Source: Cinclus cinclus
Lineage: Eukaryota > Chordata > Aves > Passeriformes > Cinclidae
Direction: 5' to 3'
Assembly: GCF_963662255.1 (NCBI RefSeq)
Contig: NC_085046.1
Span: 21,843,620-21,907,619, forward strand
DNA: 64,000 bases
Shown: in pieces, positions 1 through 11,800 of the stretch
Layout: every line of letters starts with the position of its first letter
How positions within the stretch are numbered: the first letter of the stretch is position 1
Translations under genes and position numbers: made by a program
The notes under the pieces: model-generated
What the model was told of the DNA's origin: nothing
The model's input: the letters and a program-made list of their open reading frames with translations, nothing else
Databases searched by the model: none

Positions 1-983
1 GGGCCAGCAAAATATCGGAGGTTTTGTCGACGTTTTGGGGGGCGGAGCCACGTAATTTCAGGGGTGTGTTGACATTTCGGGGGGCGGGGCCGCGCGATAT
101 CCACTTTTGTGTCAACGTTTTGGAGGCGGAGCCGCGCAATATCTGCTTTTGTGTCGACCTTTAGTTGGCAGAGCCACGTAATTTCACCTTTAGTGTCGAT
201 GTTTCGGGGGGCGGGTCCACGCAATATCCGATTTTGTGTCAACGTTTTGGGGGCTGAGCCACATATTTTCGCGGCTGTGTCGACGTTTCGGGGGGCGGGG
301 CCGTGAAATATCTGAGGTTGTGTCGACGTTTTGGGGGCGGGGCCACATAATATCAGCTTTTGTGTCGACGTTTTGTGAGCGGAGCCACATTATTTCGCTT
401 TTGTGTTGACGTTTCAGGGGCGGGGTCGTGCAGTATCTGCTTTTGTGTCGACATTTCGGGGTGTGGGGCCGTGAAATATCGGAGGTTGTGTCGACGTTGC
501 GGGGGGCGGGGCCACGCAATTTCCGCCTTTGTGTTGACGTTTTGGGGGCGGAGCCACGTAATTTCGGGGGTGTGTCGACGTTTCGGGCAGCAGGGTCGCG
601 TATTTTACGTTTTTGTGTAGACGTTTCGGGAGGCGGGGCCGCGCAATTTCTCTTTTGTGTCGACGTTTCGCGGGCGGAGCCACGTAATTACACAGCAGTG
701 TCAACGTTTCAGTTGGCGGGACCATGAAATATCCGAGGTTGTGTTGACGTTTCAGGGGGCAGGGTCGCGCATTTTCCTCTTTTTTGTCAACGTTTCAGGG
801 GCTGAGCCACGTTACTTCATCTTTCGTGGCGACGTTTCGGGGGGTGGGGCCGCGCAATTTCTCTTTTGTGTCGACGTTTTGGGGACAGGGCCGCACAATA
901 TCTGCTTCTGTGTCGACGTTTTGGGGGCGGAGCCACGTAATTCGGCTTTTGTGTCAACGTTTCGGGGGCGGGGCCCCGCAAAT
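1..983 (+). repeat. 42-bp GC-rich minisatellite array, cut by the left window edge
   Basis: This is a direct tandem array with a unit of 41-43 bp. The core GTCGAC (or variants GTCAAC, GTTGAC) recurs at about 26, 68, 111, 153, 195, 238, 279, 322, 364, 405, 447, 490, 533, 574, 617, 659, 700, 743, 786, 828, 870, 912 and 953. That gives 23 units with a mean spacing of 42.1 bp. Each unit carries a G-run followed by GCGGGGCC or GCGGAGCC (Sp1-like GC boxes), then an AATATC or AATTTC segment, then a TTTTGTGTCGACG segment. It is far richer in GC and CpG than the rest of the window. Because 42 is a multiple of three, open frames of 65-114 codons run through it on both strands; they are repeat translations, not genes. 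It continues beyond position 1. It abuts an LTR and primer-binding-site-like sequence at 984-996, so it may lie in a retroviral leader (inference). Confidence 0.95.
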
Positions 984-992
984 GGGTCGCCA
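984..992 (-). other. Primer-binding-site-like sequence next to LTR
   Basis: On the minus strand the LTR end (TAACA) is followed after a short T spacer by TGGCGACCC. Retroviral primer-binding sites begin with TGG, the complement of the tRNA 3' CCA, and lie two or three bases past the 5' LTR. I do not assign a tRNA, because the bases after the first nine do not match one I am sure of. If real, this makes 996-1431 a 5' LTR of a minus-strand element whose internal part lies toward position 1. Confidence 0.5.
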
Positions 993-995
993 AAA

Positions 996-1431
996 TGTTA
1001 GCGTGGAAACACATATTCACAGGATGATTATATACAGGTGTTTTTATTGAAGAGCTCTGGGAGCCGGGGTACAAACACAAATCTGACTCCAACATGGATT
1101 GCAGATGAACATGTTTTTATACCCTTTTCATTATATAACTTTATATTAATTATTAAACCCATATTGTTCTATTGTATATGTTCATTTTACCCAAGAATGA
1201 ATTCTACTTTTCATCAGGTGCCCGAAACGTCTTTCTCGTGATTCTTATTACAATTAAACAATAACTACTCAGCTACCAAACAATCGCATCATTTATCATA
1301 CGATGCTTACACAGGTGCAGTTTCACTTGGTCTAATTCATTCCCAGGGCCTAGTTCCTATTCTCCAGCCTACCAGACCCAACATTTCTTACCATCCTCTG
1401 AATCTATATAATTCCCATGATTTTAGAGACA
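996..1431 (-). mobile_element. Endogenous retrovirus LTR, minus strand
   Basis: Read on the minus strand this segment has LTR architecture. It starts TGTCTC (1431 downward), has a TATA box TATAAAAA (1114-1121), a polyadenylation signal AATAAAAA (1041-1048) about 75 bp downstream, and ends TAACA at 996. A primer-binding-site-like sequence follows at once. The 5' boundary is uncertain: a TGCAC start near 1443 is also possible. No target duplication can be checked, because the 3' side continues into the tandem array and then the window edge. No gag, pol or env frame is visible in the window. The family is not assigned. Confidence 0.75.
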
Positions 1432-1450
1432 TTTTAAACGTGCACGATCA

Positions 1451-1545
1451 ACCCCGCCCGCAAAACGTCAACACAGCCGCTGATATTGCGCAGCCCCACC
1501 CCCAAAAAGTCGACATAGCCGCAGAAATTTCGTGGCCCCGCCCCT
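1451..1545 (-). repeat. Inverted copies of the 42-bp minisatellite unit
   Basis: Reverse-complementing this stretch gives at least two units of the array seen at 1-983, including GTTGACG and GTCGAC cores 42 bp apart (plus-strand GTCAAC near 1467 and GTCGAC at 1509) and the GGGGCGGGGCC box. The orientation is opposite to the main array, so this is not a simple continuation interrupted by the LTR. It ends where GC content drops, around 1550. Confidence 0.88.
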
Positions 1546-3361
1546 GTGCCGCATGACTTCCATGGGTGTCAACCTTTTCATCTTCTGCAAAAGATAACCT
1601 TATCTTCTTTGAATCTTCAAACCTCCGAGCTAATGTGGTTCAATGCAAAGAACAAAGATGCCATAATGAAGAGAAAAAATATGTGCAATAAAATTTATTA
1701 ATATAGCCATTTTTAAAGAGCTAACAATGTACTTTAATAAATTAGTCTAAGTGCACTGTTATAATTTAGCACAAAATATTTAATATATGACAAGGTCCTT
1801 ATAAAGATTTCTATAAATTTTTTACGTAGTGGAGGAATTGTGGGAAATAGACAAGGTATAAAACTCTCAGAAAGCTGTGTGAAAGCAAATCTCAGGATGG
1901 GAAAACACAAGAATGCTGAAGTTGCAAAGACAAGAAACAATAGGCCTGTGAGCTGTGTGAAGATAGGCCTCAGGGAAATATGGAAGCTAGGAGAAATATG
2001 TAAGCTTAATAATGAAGCTTTATCCACTATTATTCAAAGCACGATGTATGTGTAGCTTTATTAATTGGCCTGAGCAAACGTTTGTCAGCTTTTAATATTA
2101 TGCTATTGCTAGAAAGCTTTCCACTACTAAAACCAAAGTGCTTGTCTATCATCAAAGAGTAAAACAGGAGCAGTTTAAGATAAGTATTAGGCTATGGTTT
2201 ATGTTTATGTTTCAAACTTAGTATTTTTTAACTCTGGTCTTTCAAAGTGCAATAGCTCAACAAACATCATGCACAGAAAAGCCTCATGCTACCATGCCTG
2301 ACTCCCATTTTTTCACAAGTCAACAACCCTACCTAGGAGAGGGTATGGAAATTCTGTCTATAGACAATGAGTGGCTCTGATGTATTTTTACAGGCTCTCA
2401 ATGACCTATAGATCAATGATTTCTTAAGCCAGAAATTATTCTTTATATAAAATAATATTTCCAAACTGACATTTCTCATTAGTTTATTTGCTTTTTAGAG
2501 ATCTGAAAATTTCTGACATCTACTTTTTAGTGCAGAAAGCCACCCCCTAGCTGACCTATGCAGTGTTTTGAGAAGTTACCATCTTATGTCTGTTCTAAAA
2601 CTGACATTTGAACAATATGTTCAGTAACATAAAGTCTTTCACAAGGAGAAAGGACTGTGACTCTTCCTAGCTAATTTATCAACTCTGGTCTACCTGTTCA
2701 GTTATCAGCCCCACCTGGGACAGCTCTAGTCAGTAATTTTCTAATTTGAATGCAATTTCATACCATTGATCAGCTTTCTTGCTTCCTCAAGGACCTTTTC
2801 TGACTTTCCTTCTGATAATAGATTAACTAGTATTACACATGATATTTGCATATATATTTGGCCACTAATGTCAATATATCTCCTTTTTCTTTTCTCCAAG
2901 TTCTCTTTTCAAAGTGGTGACAGCTCCTTTAGAGTTCATCACCGTGCCTGTGAAATGACAAATATTTGTCTCTCATTTACATCACCTTGTGTCTATACAC
3001 AGTGACTTTCTAGTGTCAGCTGGGTCACTTACCATGTCCTTGTTCCAAATTCCTTCCCAGCTCTTTGCTGTCAACTTTTTATTTTACATCAGCAAATATT
3101 ATTATATGTACTTTGCATACTATGTTTGGTTTATATTTTAGGGCACTTAGTTTTTATAAGCCACCCAGATAAGATTTTATAATAACATCGAATCTTAATC
3201 AAAACACTGACACATTGTTATCACCAGTAGGCATTTGCAATTAGATTATCCAGGTCTATACTTTGAAACAAATCCCCTCTAGCTTTACTTTGCAAAAAAG
3301 AAAAGAGAAAAGAAAAGGAAAAGGGAAGGCAAAAAAATAAACCACTCAAATGAAGTGAAAG
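1546..3361. other. AT-rich non-coding stretch
   Basis: I see no recognisable gene or repeat here. Open frames are under 100 codons on both strands and give no recognisable protein. A paired shadow at about 1734-2055 (97 codons minus, 71 codons plus) is not supported by any motif or coding-like composition. Confidence 0.6.
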
Positions 3362-3443
3362 GCATACCTGCCCACAGCAGGGGCATTGGAACTAAACGGT
3401 CTTTAAAGTCCCTTCCAATCCAGCCCATTCTATGATTATATGA
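3362..3443 (+). mobile_element. CR1 LINE 3' tail fragment
   Basis: The stretch matches the conserved 3' end of avian CR1: a CCTGCCCACAGCAGGGG block, then TTGGAACTA, then GTCTTTAAAGTCCCTTCC, and finally a CATTCTATGATT-like terminus. CR1 is the dominant avian non-LTR retrotransposon and is usually 5'-truncated, ending in short ATTCTATG-type repeats instead of a poly(A) tail. Only about 80 bp remains. This is one of the clearest signs that the window is avian. Confidence 0.88.
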
Positions 3444-5683
3444 TAAAATAATCTGCAATGTTTGACAAAAGCATTTTGTAATTCCCATCTTAGGACAATT
3501 TAATACAAAACATTATTTCATTCAGTTGTCACTTCTGTTTATTATTTTAGGGGGGATATTTTGGAAGGTGATAGAAAATGGAGATGTATATTTGAATCTA
3601 TATATTAATATGGAAATATTAATTTGGAATTAACATCTGCAGTCAAAAAAATTAGTATAAGTTTTAGAATGTTTTCATTGAAGTTTTTCCATGGAATTTT
3701 CAGTTAGTTCAAGTGTTTTCATACAAATCTAATAAGTACATTTTGTTTTACTTTTGAAGACCTCTTTTTCTCTGGTATGAGTAAACCCAAATGACTTTAT
3801 AGCTGCTTTCATGCATTCAGATGGTTTATTAATTTCCTTTAGAGGGAAGTGATTTGGAAATTTGAGCTTAGAGGTAGTAAGAGTTATCTCTATGGTCTTG
3901 GAAAGTCAGAGGGAAAGACAAAAAGAAAAGTAAGGCTCGTCTTTCCAAGGGAATATGGAGTGCCCAGAAACACAAGACCCACGGGTCTTCAGGTCTCAGA
4001 AAAAAACATTTGTACCAATTCATTTTTAAAGGGATTTGGAAGAAAGAAGGGGTTGCAGAATGAGGCCTTTTTTTTAATGAAACAGAAGAATATCAAACCT
4101 TCTCCAGAAGCATAATGGGAGCAACCAAACAAAACTGGTTTGAAAACTACAGTTCTCTTACTAGAACTCAGTGGCCATCTGGTGTCTTTAATGAAATGCT
4201 AGTAGAAACAAATTTGATCATTAATTGGACTTTTGCATGTAGTTTTTAGTACCCAATAAGCCAAAGATCTTCTCAGTGCCACATGATTACCAATTTTGAA
4301 TATTTTCTTTAATCCAGTTCAGATACCATTTACTAAGCTTTTCAGTCTTTCTTAATGATATATTTTTTCTGTGTTTGATCTTTTCCCCACTTTGTTCTCA
4401 CACTGTACCTGTAATTACTGATGACTCAGTAACTTATTTTTAGATTGAAGGAAGAACAAGCAACCACTTTCAAGAAATTTTGAACTGTTAAAATAAATAT
4501 GTCCAAATGTGTGTAGCCACCCCTGAAGCCCATTACAACAGAGAATAAGGAAATATAGATTTTAAGGCATGTTTTGGATTCTTGGACTTCCTAGAAAGTA
4601 TTTTAGTGTACTAACATTAAATCTTTATTATAATATGGGAGATTTGTGGTGTTGCATGTATCTGCTCTATGCTGAAATGTTCTTGGACTTTGGAAAATTG
4701 ATTATTATTAAAACATTTAGGAGGCGTTCTACCCTTCATTTTCCCAGAAGTTGTATTTAATCTTTATTTTTAAAATTGGAATTGTGAGTAATCTGTGCTT
4801 TAAGGTGACCTATGAAGCAAGGAACTGTGCCCTACTTTGCACTGGTTTTGCTAAATAAACTTGAGAAATTTACTTTTTAAAAAATCCCCCAAAAATCTAT
4901 TTTTAACTTCAAAATTACCAGAATATCATATGTCTGGGAATTAGCACTGTTCCCTGGTATTGTGTCTGGGAATCAGCTTTGTTCAGACTTTGTTTATGAG
5001 AAATAAAAACAATCTAACCCTTTTTGCTGCAATATCTGTCTTTGCTGCAATAGCAGTCTACTGACCAACTAACAGTGCAGAGCCAAGCTTCTAACAAAGA
5101 CAGCTTGTCTCCTCAGAGGCTTAGGCACTGGAATGAGATAACTAAGACATACATTTATGATCTATTAAATTAAACTGCGTAAAATTATGTCCCATTTCCA
5201 TTCTCCAGTTGCTGTTTCTTTCCTGTTACCATAAATGTAGAAATCAGAGAGAGACATAGCATTCACTTCAACTGGTGAACAGTTCAGCAGCTTAGTCAGT
5301 AGATCAAGAGATAACAGATGATGGAAGGGTCTGATAAAACAAGCAAGTATAGTTAAAGAATCCAGTACTTCCTATACCGCAAAAGGCTAACAAAAGTGCT
5401 TCATTTTTAACTCATGAACTGAGAACTACAGAAAACTGCAGTAAACACAAATTTATATTTTTCAGAAACAGATGTAGCAGACCTGACAGCAAAATTGGCT
5501 GTAAGTAGCTAGTCTGGATAAAATTGCAAGGCTGTTCTGATATACTGCAAAGGAACAGCAGTATATTGTACCTATATACGTTTGTGCTCTCTTAAGTCAG
5601 TAAAGAAATTTCCATTGATTGAAAAGATAGCTTCAGGCTTTACATTCCTGCACAATTACAATGGCAATGCAAGTAGTATGCAT
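3444..5683. other. AT-rich non-coding stretch
   Basis: Nothing recognisable was found. An 88-codon open frame at 3849-4115 is rich in Lys and Arg, has no motif I know, and lies in ordinary AT-rich sequence. Confidence 0.55.
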
Positions 5684-5712
5684 GGGGGGGGGGGGGGGGG
5701 GGGGGGGGGGGG
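5684..5712 (+). repeat. Homopolymer run of 29 G
   Basis: Twenty-nine consecutive G follow CAT at 5681-5683. Long poly-G runs are rare in vertebrate DNA and difficult to sequence, so the exact length may be inaccurate. It can form stacked G-quadruplexes. Confidence 0.97.
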
Positions 5713-5770
5713 AGAAAACACCAACAAAAAACCCAACAACAACAACAAAAAACAACAACAAAAAACCAAA
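5713..5770 (+). repeat. AAC-rich microsatellite
   Basis: Directly after the poly-G run the strand changes to A and C only, with AAC/CAACAA units and A-runs, and contains almost no G or T up to about 5770. It creates an Asn/Lys/Gln-rich translation that is an artefact of the repeat. Confidence 0.9.
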
Positions 5771-8229
5771 CCATTAGTTTTATTGGAGGGTTGTTAAATA
5801 AATACCTTGTGTTTAATAAGATACTATAACTTGCAGAGCTGTATTAATTTTCAGTCTTTTTCTTCAGAATTCTGCACTGCACATCTATGGCTTTCAGAGC
5901 ACAGTAGTTAGCATCAAAGAAGTTTTTTGTTAATGTGAAGGTTACTGTTGAACTAAGTATATCAGCAACTAATCTTAGCTGAACAAGAAGACTGCCAACA
6001 GCTGTTTTAAAAATTGTTTACCTAAACAGTAAGAATATTTCTACCCCTACAGGCTCCAAGTTTGTGCCTTGCTGCTGATAAGAAAGATATACAAGCTGTA
6101 AGATTAATCTCCACTAAGTTTCTATCTGCTCTTCAGAAATGCTTATTCTTGTACCTTCATTCATGTTACATTTCTTTTATGATCTGCTAAAGCAAAAATG
6201 AAAACAACCAAAGTATGAATCAGTGAAATAGCACATTTTCTTCTTTTATATTATAAGAACTTGCACCTTTTTTTTATTTACTAGTCAGTAAATCTAAGCT
6301 CATTAGGTGCAAGAAATAAACATCGCCAAAACTTTCTGTAGGAAAACCATTAGGAAAAAGTCTGCAATTTTATAGTTTGCCATTGCTGTTTAGCAATTAG
6401 GTTTAATCTGTGCAAAACCTGTACTCAAAGCACAAATAATTAAATCTGAAAGTATTTAGGCGGTCTGTTTGCTGAGATAATTGTTTATCAGGTTGACCAG
6501 AATTGTCTCATCTTCTCTTGGCCGTCTCTATCCATTTGTTTTCTTACACTTGGGGCATGTCAGGTTTGAGCAATCCTGATTCTGCTCTCTGATGCTTTAG
6601 GCTAGAACCCTGCATCACAGCAGTCCCTGGAGCTGAACCTGAGCTTGTATCCCTGCTGCACCAGGCTGCTTTAACACCCAGCGAGCTTCCCAGGAGCAAT
6701 GCCATCTCTTCTAGCCTTGCGCAGGACATTAGGGGTCTGAGCTCTAGGACAAGGGCTCTCAGCTGCTATAAATGTGAAAAGAACAGCCAAAACAGGGGCA
6801 CTTCATGAAGTGCCACCACCATTTAATTTCCCAGAGGCATAGCTGGTTTGAGGAACTCCATCTCACAGTGCATTTTCATAATTGCCTTTCTCAGGAGCTA
6901 CTTCCTCCACCACCAGTCCCATCCCTGGCTAACTTGTTAATTAACTTTTTTTTTTTTTCTGCTAACAACCAGGACAGACTTAACAAATTCCTTGGTGTCT
7001 ACAGACAGCAATTTGAAAACTACTGATCATTATATTCACTGCTAGCAGAGAAAAAATAAAAAAGTATGCAGACTTTTAATTCAGGCCTGCTGTAGACATC
7101 AAGATTTTTTCATAATTAGAAGTAATCTTTTTCCAGAATTTACTTCACATCTTTTCAAACAATCCCACTTATAGATTATTGATATGTTTGTCATGCTTTT
7201 TTTTCTTCATTTTAAGCAGACTTCAGCAAACAGTGAATTCTCAGTAGTCTATAAAGAAAATTGAGTACTTTTGAGTTAGACCAAACTTTACATGGGTATT
7301 AAGATGCAGAGTATTCCCACTCCTATGTGAGGATTAAGAAGACAAGAAGTAAAAGTTGTAGTAAGGGATTTCTGAGTCCGCTGAATTACATTTAGAATGT
7401 AATTGATCTTTATATTTCAAATTATTATTCCTCAAACCTTTTGAATTTAATTTAGTTACTTTTCTGTCTTTCATGCATCACTTAATCACTTTTTGGAGAA
7501 AAATAATCGATGTAAAAAAATGCATTTCATGACTAATAAAAATGTAATTCCATAAAGATTGATTAAACTTTTGGGAAATATTCCAATCTACCAGAAACCT
7601 TGAATACCCACAGCTCCAGCTAAAGTCAGAGTGATACGTGTCTGTTCAGTACCTCCAAAAAATCAGTCCCATAGCCAGCTCCTCTCCTCTACAGTTCTGC
7701 AGTATCACCCAGAAAAGTTTTGCTAATCTTACTGAGAGACACAGTCAAGGACTCAGTCATGCATCCTTGGGAACAGATGCTGCAGCTGGGATGAAATACA
7801 AGTAAACTCAGTTTTCTCTCTCCCAAACTGAATAATAAATGTCAAACATTTTTCAGAGGATTTTTAACCCACAGTTAGTGTTGCAATACTGTTAAGAATG
7901 TTTTTGCTGTCCTGGACCTGTCATTCAGACCATTGCCTTATCTGCAGATGGCGACTGGCAATACCAACTCCTCAGTAGCAAAGGAGAGACTTTTCCAAGC
8001 CCAGGTGTTAAAAAAGTATCTCAAAACCTGTGTCACAATGTTCTCTCATGTAGAACTTTATTTTAGCATTTACTCTCTTCATCTTGATTATTTTTCATAT
8101 ATGTATGTTAAGCTACTTTATTTAATCTGAGAGGAAAATCCGGATACTGGAGATAGGAAGGACATTATAGCAGTTCTGTGAGAGGAGAGGCTTCTCACGG
8201 TCCCCACTGGCAAACAGGAATAAAAAGCA
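5771..8229. other. AT-rich non-coding stretch
   Basis: There are no recognisable coding or mobile-element features. A moderately GC-richer patch at 6545-6760 encodes a 61-codon minus-strand open frame with no recognisable domain. A short T-run lies at about 6947-6958. Confidence 0.55.
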
Positions 8230-8840
8230 GAAATTCTTGGGTAGGAGGCACCCACAATATCTCCCAGTGCTTCCTCCCTCATTTGTGCCAGCCCTAAAGG
8301 CAGAGCTGCACTCCCAGGGGTGCATGCCCAGCGTTGTGTTGTGCTGCTGGCCATTAACACCTCAGAGCAGTCCAGGGAACAGGCAGGAGCACAGCAGGTG
8401 CACTGCCACACCTGACACACAGCGCTGCAACAGCCAGTGGAAAATTCCCTCCTGCCAGGGGAGCTACCTGGCCATTCCCACCTGAACAAGAACGAAGATC
8501 AACCCACTGAACTCCGTGTTTTGGGCTGCCCCCACCCCTGACGGATCAAGACTGACTATGCCTTTGAACAATGAACACACAAATTGCAGCAATCAAGTCT
8601 CCCAGCTGAACCCACTGGTGGAGAGATCTTTCTAATCCACAGGTGGTGATAATCTTTCTGCTCTCATCCTTTCTATCTCTTTCTTCCCCTTACACATTTT
8701 TCTAAGTGATATCTTTCTACTTTTATGTTGCTTCATTTCTATACATAATAATAACCAAAACGGCTACATACCTCCTTTGCATTGTATCAAATTTGGTAAA
8801 AAATAAACCCTGTGTATCTTATGGGATACATAGGTCTTCA
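8230..8840 (+). mobile_element. Probable LTR, plus strand, boundaries approximate
   Basis: A GC-richer block (about 8230-8600) is followed by a pyrimidine- and AT-rich block with the polyadenylation signal AATAAA at 8802-8807. This is the U3-to-R/U5 layout of an LTR. The segment around 8500-8830, with CTGCCCCCACCCCTGACGG and the tail before the poly(A) signal, resembles passerine LTR sequence as I remember it; I have no search to confirm that. I could not fix the ends or a target duplication. A 123-codon minus-strand frame (8118-8489) lies over the GC-rich part and has no domain I recognise. Confidence 0.48.
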
Positions 8841-11800
8841 TATGTCTCATAGCTTAATACTACGAAGTTTGAAAAGTATTTCCTTTGCAAGTTTTAAATT
8901 TTTGATATTTCAGAAAAATATTTCTTTGCTCCCTTTTTTTTTTTTATGAAATAAGGAGAGCAGAATTTCATTATCTGGCATCTCTAAGTTGTTGGTTTTT
9001 TTCATTCTCTCTCCTTAACCCTGCACAGGTCTGCCTAAAATAGACATTCCCCATCATTTAAGCACCATAATTAGAGAGATTTTCAAACACCTAATCACAC
9101 TATAACATTTTTCTGATTGGTCTTTAACAGTGTTCTTCCTTAGACAGGCTAACAGGGCCCTACACAGTAGTTCCTGTGAGAACAATACTATATATTAATT
9201 TATACTTTCTTTTTTTTTAATCCACCTTATTTTCTTGTTTACTTTTATCAGCAGAGGAACTGTGAGCACCTTTTCTCTTTAGACTATTCCCATAGTCATG
9301 CAGATCCCTCTCACAAGAGCAGTGGTTAGGTACAGTGAAGTTGAGTTTAAGGGGTCTCACTAAGATTTCAGAAATGCTCCTCTGCAGCTGTGCCAAGGGT
9401 AGTACAGACCTGGCCACCAAAATGAAGGGATCAGTGTGGCTGGATTGATCAGAGCCAGCAGGTCTCTGCTCCCCTACTGCAGGCCACTGCACTGGTGTCC
9501 TGTTCCCCTACAGTGTATATTATTCAGTATTCCTTGACCTTGCACATACAAGTTTTATAGCTTGCACACCCTCCATGTTTTATAACTCTGAATTTGACTG
9601 TTCTAAATAACTGCCTGTCATCTGCAGATTTGACTAATGAGTAAATCTCTTTCTCTTCCTATATATTCTTTATGTATAGAACTTAAACAAATGAAGAACA
9701 CTTGGGCATTCAGTTGCTAACCTTGTGTTATGATTGGAGTGGAGAAAAGTGAGAGGCCGAGTTAATTGTCAGATCACACTGAAGTAACCATGCATGGTTT
9801 TACTTATTCTGATGGCAACATTTGAATGACTATTAGGTTCTTCAACTTTCAAAGATTATCTTTGAAAGGAGAAGTCACAAGAAGAGATAAAAAGTCAGAA
9901 ACTGATCAGCATGACTTAATTTACCTGGGGATTTTCCACTGGGTTGAACAGGACATTCAGCCTTAATTAGTATATTATCCCCAAAAAGCACCCATGCAAG
10001 CCCTTGATATCACAAGCCATATCCAGTCTTGTAAACTAGATGTACTTGGTTAAAAAAAAAAATTCAAATCTAGGACAAGGTTATCAGAAGGAGATTTTTA
10101 GTATATGGTTTGTAGGATTAGCCTGAAATAATGTCCTTGAGTGAGATTGACAATATTCATTTTGGACTAGGAGAGAGAATGCCAGACTGTCTTCAATGAA
10201 GAAAGGGATGAGCATGAGAATGATGCAAGAGGAAAGCTCCACATAAATTATTTAGCAGGGCCACAATTGAAAGGAGTCCAAGTAAAGGAGTAAAGGCTCT
10301 ATAAGGATGGAGGGGGGGAAGGCAGGGAAAGCAGCCAACCCCTAAGGGAGAGAGACTATGTCATCTTCTTACACAAAAGGGAAAAAAAAGCAGGCAAATA
10401 ATTAACCAGGTTTAAATAGATCAGCTGGTGCAAGAGAGCATAAAAAAATGACCAACTGTTTGGGCTATAGAACTTTATTAGTGCCAAGGGAAAGGTGAAT
10501 GCCCTCTGGTGTGTCCTGTCTCCCAGAGAAGCACGCAAGGAAAAAACTATGTGAAAAGGTTAGTCTGAGCTGTGGGGATGTCTTTCTGCTGCAATATTTA
10601 GCTTATTTAAAGGACCTTAGACAGAGACACTAGTTAGTACAGCAAAATGAGTCATGATGGACTGCAGTTAAGAGATTTAAACCCCTGCAGAGCACAGAGG
10701 GGGGAATATCACATTCCTGTGATACATTAATTAGCCTGTGGGATACTCTCCTTAGAGAAATCATACTTACCTGAAGGTGCATGGACAACCAGCACAATTT
10801 ATGGAAGAGTGTGCAGGAAGTCAGCACTGACCCCATATTGGCCCAAAGAAGTGCAAAGTGGCCAGAGACCCTTCCTCCTGCTCCCAACTTCAAACGTGGG
10901 CTCTGAGCACTGCTCCGTGAAACAAGGCATGAACAAATATCTTGTCTGTTCCAAACCTCAGATAATAGGTGTGCATGACTAAAAATAGAAGTTCCCTGTG
11001 CCTTCTTTATACACTTTTTTCACAATTTGCAGTTTTTCAAACCAGGACAAGATGCCATTTCTTACACATTTTTAATACCACTGTATTCTAGCTTATTTTC
11101 AGGAGTAATTAAAATCTAGTTCTCCCTCTATCTGGGCTTCTTGAAAGCAGAGGAATCTCCGGTCATAGATGAAATGTTGAATATCAATTTGTAGTCTCTT
11201 AAGCTCCAACTGTATTACTCCAGCTAAAGTGTACTATGTGGAGTTATTATTTAAGGATTGGAAGAGAAAAAAAGAGGTATTATAACAAATATAAACAAAA
11301 GCCAAACTTCTATTTCCCTCCCCTTCAAAAATCCTTACTAATTTTGCAAAGAATCCAATTTGATGAGAATAAAATAGCTCATTGAAATTAATACACAGGA
11401 TTTTGTTTTCCTTGCCTGTATAGATTGCTTTCAGTTAGAGTTTAATTTGTTAAGAAAAGTGTCCTGATAGGGCCTTACTAAAGGAAAATCCACTCTTGCA
11501 CTCAATCATTGCATTGTTATACACCAGAATGAATACAAAATATCTGAAGAATGCGTAAGGGGGACACAAGCTTCATTAGGAAAATAATCCACTGCAATAT
11601 GATAAAACATAAGGTAGCTACTCACTCTACCATGGCACAGATGAGGGCTTTATTTTAAACCCATAGCAGATTGAATTTTTGCATGATGTTTTCTTTAAAC
11701 TGCCTTCCTTAATCTAGAAATACATTCAAATACTCATCTGCCAGCTGTGCTGTTTTCAGCTGTAGCAAACTGATGATTAGTATCCTCCTGACATTATTTT

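Noticed and set aside
109..1095. Many overlapping 65-114-codon open frames on both strands
   Set aside because: They are translations of a 42-bp tandem repeat whose length is a multiple of three. The peptides repeat with the array.
1..1545. CRISPR-like array because of regular spacing
   Set aside because: The whole unit repeats with no unique spacers, and the context is vertebrate retroelement DNA.
8118..8489. 123-codon minus-strand open frame, rich in Cys and Ser
   Set aside because: It overlaps another minus frame and a plus frame in the GC-rich part of a probable LTR, and no domain is recognised.
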